Shown: piece by piece, positions 61,892 through 64,000 of the stretch
Layout: each line of letters starts with the position of its first letter
Numbering within the stretch: the stretch's first letter is position 1
Assembly: GCA_946481075.1 (NCBI GenBank)
Contig: CAMLMC010000002.1
Location: 62,001-126,000, forward strand
Reading direction: 5' to 3'
DNA from: an uncultured Alphaproteobacteria bacterium
GTDB lineage: Bacteria; Pseudomonadota; Alphaproteobacteria; Micavibrionales; Micavibrionaceae
Length of the DNA stretch: 64,000 bases
Notes under the pieces: model-generated
Database searches by the model: none
Seen by the model: the letters and a program-made list of their open reading frames with translations, nothing else
Told to the model about the DNA's origin: nothing
Position numbers and translations under genes: made by a program

Positions 61892-63562
61892 ATGTCCGAT
61901 ACTCAAAAAGAATACCGCGTTCTGGCGCGGAAATACCGCCCGAAAAATTTCGATGATCTGGTGGGGCAGGATGCGCTGGTCCGCACCCTGAAAAATGCCA
62001 TTGAATCGGGCCGTATCGCCCATGCCTTCATGCTGACCGGTATTCGCGGCGTGGGCAAAACGACAACGGCGCGTATTATCGCGAAGGCGCTGAACTATAC
62101 CGGGCCGGACGGTAAAGCTGGCCCGACGACCGGCAACACGGATGATTGCGATATCTGTAAGGCGATTGCCGAAGATCGTCACCCCGATGTGATGGAAATG
62201 GACGCGGCGTCCCGCACCGGCGTTGACGATATCCGCGAAATTCTGGACGGCGTTCGTTATGCGCCGACCTCCGCCCGTTATAAAATCTACATCATCGACG
62301 AAGTGCACATGCTGTCCAAAAACGCGTTCAACGCGCTTTTGAAAACGCTGGAAGAGCCGCCGCCGCATGTGAAATTCATTTTCGCAACGACCGAAATCCG
62401 CAAAGTGCCGGTGACGGTGCTTTCGCGTTGTCAACGGTTCGATCTTCGCCGCATCGATGCCACAACACTTGGCGCCTATTACAAAACCATCTGCGAAAAA
62501 GAAGGCGTGAGCGTCGAAGACGAAGCCGTGAATTTGATCGCCCGCGCCGCCGATGGTTCCGCCCGCGATGGATTGTCGATGCTTGATCAGGCGATCGCGC
62601 TATCCCAAGGCAATGTGACGGCGCAATCGGTGAAGGATATGCTGGGCCTTGCGGACCGCAGCCTCGTGCTCGATCTGCTTGAAAAATCCATAACAGGCAA
62701 ATGCGATGAAGCGCTCGCGCTCATGGATAATCTTTATTCCAAGGGCGCAGACCCGTCTGTCATTATCGGTGATCTGCTGGATCTTGCGCATCTTCTCACC
62801 AAACTTCGCGCTGTGCCGTCGATGAAAGATACGCTGCAAGTGATGGGCCGTGAAGAAATGGAACGGGCCGCACTGCTCGCCTCCAAACTCTCCATGCCTG
62901 CCTTGGGGCGCACATGGCAGGTGCTTTTGAAAGGTCTTAACGAAGTCAATTACGCCCCCGTCCCGCAAAAGGCGGCGGAGATGGTGGTTATACGCCTCGC
63001 TTACGCGGCGGAACTTCCCGATCCGGCGGACCTGATCAAAAAAATCCAAAGCGGGCAGGGCGCGGGCGTTGGCACCTCTGTACCCACACCGCCATCGGGT
63101 GGCGGAGGCGGCGGTGCCTACCAAACTGTTATGTCCGGCGGCGGCGCGGCGGCGGTTGCTGTGCAGATACAGGAACCTGTGCCCGCGATGCCAACGGAGA
63201 TTGCAAGCCTTGAGGATATCATGGCCGTGATCAAGCCCATCGACATGGCACTTGCCACACAAGTCTATCTGAACGTCCATCTGGTGAAACTGGAAGAAGG
63301 CCGGCTTGAATTCCGCCCTTCTGCGCATGCCTCGCCTGCGCTTGCGCAGGAACTGACGCGGGGCTTAAAGGCCGCGACCGGCAACCGCTGGATGGTGATG
63401 GTTTCAGACAAACCGGGTATGCCAACGCTGGTTGAACAGGTTGAAATCAAGAAGGCGGAAAAATTCGCGGCCGTGCGTGCCGACAAACTCGTGTCGCAAG
63501 TGCTCGAAATTTTCCCCGATGCCGAACTGACGGCGATTCACAATAAAGAGGACATGCAGTAA
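61892..63562 (+). CDS. dnaX: DNA polymerase III subunits gamma/tau
   Basis: Clamp-loader ATPase and organiser of the replicase. The 556-residue protein has the conserved start YRVLARKYRPKNFDDLVGQDALVRTLKNAIE, Walker A GIRGVGKTTTAR, DAASRTGVDDIREI, Walker B-like KIYIIDEVHMLSKNAFNALLKTLEEPP and the sensor VLSRCQRFDLRR. Of the four zinc-module Cys of E. coli DnaX only the last two remain (DDCDICKAI). Domain III ends near residue 370, followed by a Gly/Pro-rich linker and a tau-like domain (~430-556). An A7 run at 63038-63044 lies at the linker. ybaB follows after one base. Confidence 0.96.
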   Translation: MSDTQKEYRVLARKYRPKNFDDLVGQDALVRTLKNAIESGRIAHAFMLTGIRGVGKTTTARIIAKALNYTGPDGKAGPTTGNTDDCDICKAIAEDRHPDVMEMDAASRTGVDDIREILDGVRYAPTSARYKIYIIDEVHMLSKNAFNALLKTLEEPPPHVKFIFATTEIRKVPVTVLSRCQRFDLRRIDATTLGAYYKTICEKEGVSVEDEAVNLIARAADGSARDGLSMLDQAIALSQGNVTAQSVKDMLGLADRSLVLDLLEKSITGKCDEALALMDNLYSKGADPSVIIGDLLDLAHLLTKLRAVPSMKDTLQVMGREEMERAALLASKLSMPALGRTWQVLLKGLNEVNYAPVPQKAAEMVVIRLAYAAELPDPADLIKKIQSGQGAGVGTSVPTPPSGGGGGGAYQTVMSGGGAAAVAVQIQEPVPAMPTEIASLEDIMAVIKPIDMALATQVYLNVHLVKLEEGRLEFRPSAHASPALAQELTRGLKAATGNRWMVMVSDKPGMPTLVEQVEIKKAEKFAAVRADKLVSQVLEIFPDAELTAIHNKEDMQ

Positions 63563-63563
63563 A

Positions 63564-63899
63564 ATGATGAATATTCAAAAGATGATGAGCCAGGCCAAAG
63601 CCATGCAGGAAAAAATGGCGGCGATGCAGGACAAGATGGGCGCGATGACAGTGGAAGGTGCTTCCGGCGGCGGCCTTGTGAAGGTTGTCCTGACCTGTAA
63701 GGGGCAATGCCAGTCCATCACCATCGATCCATCCATTCTTGTGGCGTCCGAAAAGGAAGTGGTCGAGGATTTGATCAAGGCCGCGCTGAACGATGCGAAG
63801 GCCAAGGGCGATTCCAAAATGGCCGAAGAAACGCAGAAAATGATGGCCGATCTCGGCCTGCCGCCCGGCGCGCTCGGCAATGGCGGCCTGCCGTTTTAA
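63564..63899 (+). CDS. YbaB/EbfC nucleoid-associated protein
   Basis: A 111-residue DNA-binding protein of the YbaB/EbfC family, active as a dimer. Marks are NIQKMMSQAKAMQEKMAAMQDKM (the DNA-gripping helix), VEGASGGGLVKVVLTCKGQCQSITIDPSIL, and KMMADLGLPPGA. The dnaX-ybaB(-recR) order is conserved in many bacteria and links it to replication or repair. It starts one base after the dnaX stop. Confidence 0.94.
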   Translation: MMNIQKMMSQAKAMQEKMAAMQDKMGAMTVEGASGGGLVKVVLTCKGQCQSITIDPSILVASEKEVVEDLIKAALNDAKAKGDSKMAEETQKMMADLGLPPGALGNGGLPF

Positions 63900-63908
63900 A
63901 TTTGATGG

Positions 63909-63971
63909 CATCCTGAGGGAACGTAGCGAGCCGAAGGATCTTATGGGATTCTTCGCTGCGCTCAGAATGAC
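63909..63971. repeat. Dispersed palindromic repeat (CATCCTGAG...CTCAGAATGAC)
   Basis: A 63-bp imperfect inverted repeat: CATCCTGAGGGAACGTAGCG on the left and GATTCTTCGCTGCGCTCAGAA on the right fold back around TTATGG. It is of the same family as the half-copy at 33601-33631 and differs from the CGTCATTGCGAG type at 1849. Confidence 0.75.
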
Positions 63972-63983
63972 AAGGGACACTTC

Positions 63984-64000
63984 ATGAAAATCGTTACATG
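63984..64000 (+). CDS. 5' end of a gene cut by the window (MKIVT...)
   Basis: ATG at 63984 after AAGGGAC, open to the window edge (5 codons). recR is often next after dnaX-ybaB, but these codons are too few to identify it. Confidence 0.3.

Overview
The window reads as chromosomal DNA of an alphaproteobacterium. The evidence is gene content: an aa3-type cytochrome oxidase cluster with CtaG/Cox11, CtaB and SURF1, a 1,610-residue NAD-dependent glutamate dehydrogenase, an RpoE/ChrR-type sigma/anti-sigma pair, an IalB-type secreted protein, an SRP RNA-dnaX-ybaB block, and REP-like 'CGTCATTGCGAG' palindromes. The genus cannot be fixed from sequence alone; a deep-branching Rhodospirillales or Micavibrio-like lineage is a guess. 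Most of the window is compact housekeeping DNA with short gaps and many 1-10 bp overlaps. Two stretches look accessory: 42.5-48.1 kb and 53.9-60.7 kb.

Layout. 0-11 kb: the 3' end of putA, purD, tadA, rluB-rsmD, a HAD phosphatase whose frame runs on into rsmD, a cytochrome b561-YceI fusion, a GST, an NAD-dependent epimerase-like protein, a YegD-type Hsp70 and a multi-PAS histidine kinase. 11-18 kb: a periplasmic thioredoxin-fold protein with an ScsB/DsbD-type reductase, acetoacetyl-CoA synthetase, an unknown 298-residue protein and an aminotransferase. 18-23 kb: ECF sigma and ChrR-like anti-sigma, a DUF6065-like protein, an IalB-like protein and an M23 peptidase. 23-33 kb: respiratory genes in two blocks on the minus strand (coxB-coxA and ctaB-40-aa protein-SDR-ctaG-coxC-surf1), separated by ilvA, a GAF-GGDEF diguanylate cyclase and a possible structured RNA. 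33-42.5 kb: MAPEG, rsmE, ubiA, an unknown 318-residue protein, the large glutamate dehydrogenase and an AMIN-domain lipoprotein.

42.6-48.1 kb is an AT-richer surface-fibre locus. It holds two DUF4402-like secreted proteins, a PapD-like periplasmic chaperone and a 1,044-residue non-canonical usher-like outer-membrane protein with carboxypeptidase-regulatory-like domains and a SPOR-like tail. A textbook sigma-54 -24/-12 element lies directly upstream of the usher gene and moves its translation start to 44949. 48.1-51.6 kb is an overlapping tlpA-ccsA-resB operon, i.e. System II cytochrome c maturation, which is unusual because alphaproteobacteria normally use the System I (Ccm) machinery. AI-2E transporter, slyX and a VIT-type metal transporter follow.

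53.9-60.7 kb carries a divergent adhesin pair: a 1,584-residue filamentous-hemagglutinin-type exoprotein without a visible TpsB partner, and an intimin/invasin-type inverse autotransporter with a beta-helix passenger. The window closes with tRNA-Thr(CGT), a small unknown gene, the SRP RNA, dnaX, ybaB/ebfC and the first codons of another gene.

Together the window supplies the terminal oxidase, its assembly factors and a cytochrome c maturation system, plus two separate ways of displaying surface fibres or adhesins. No phage, insertion sequence, CRISPR array or plasmid origin was seen.
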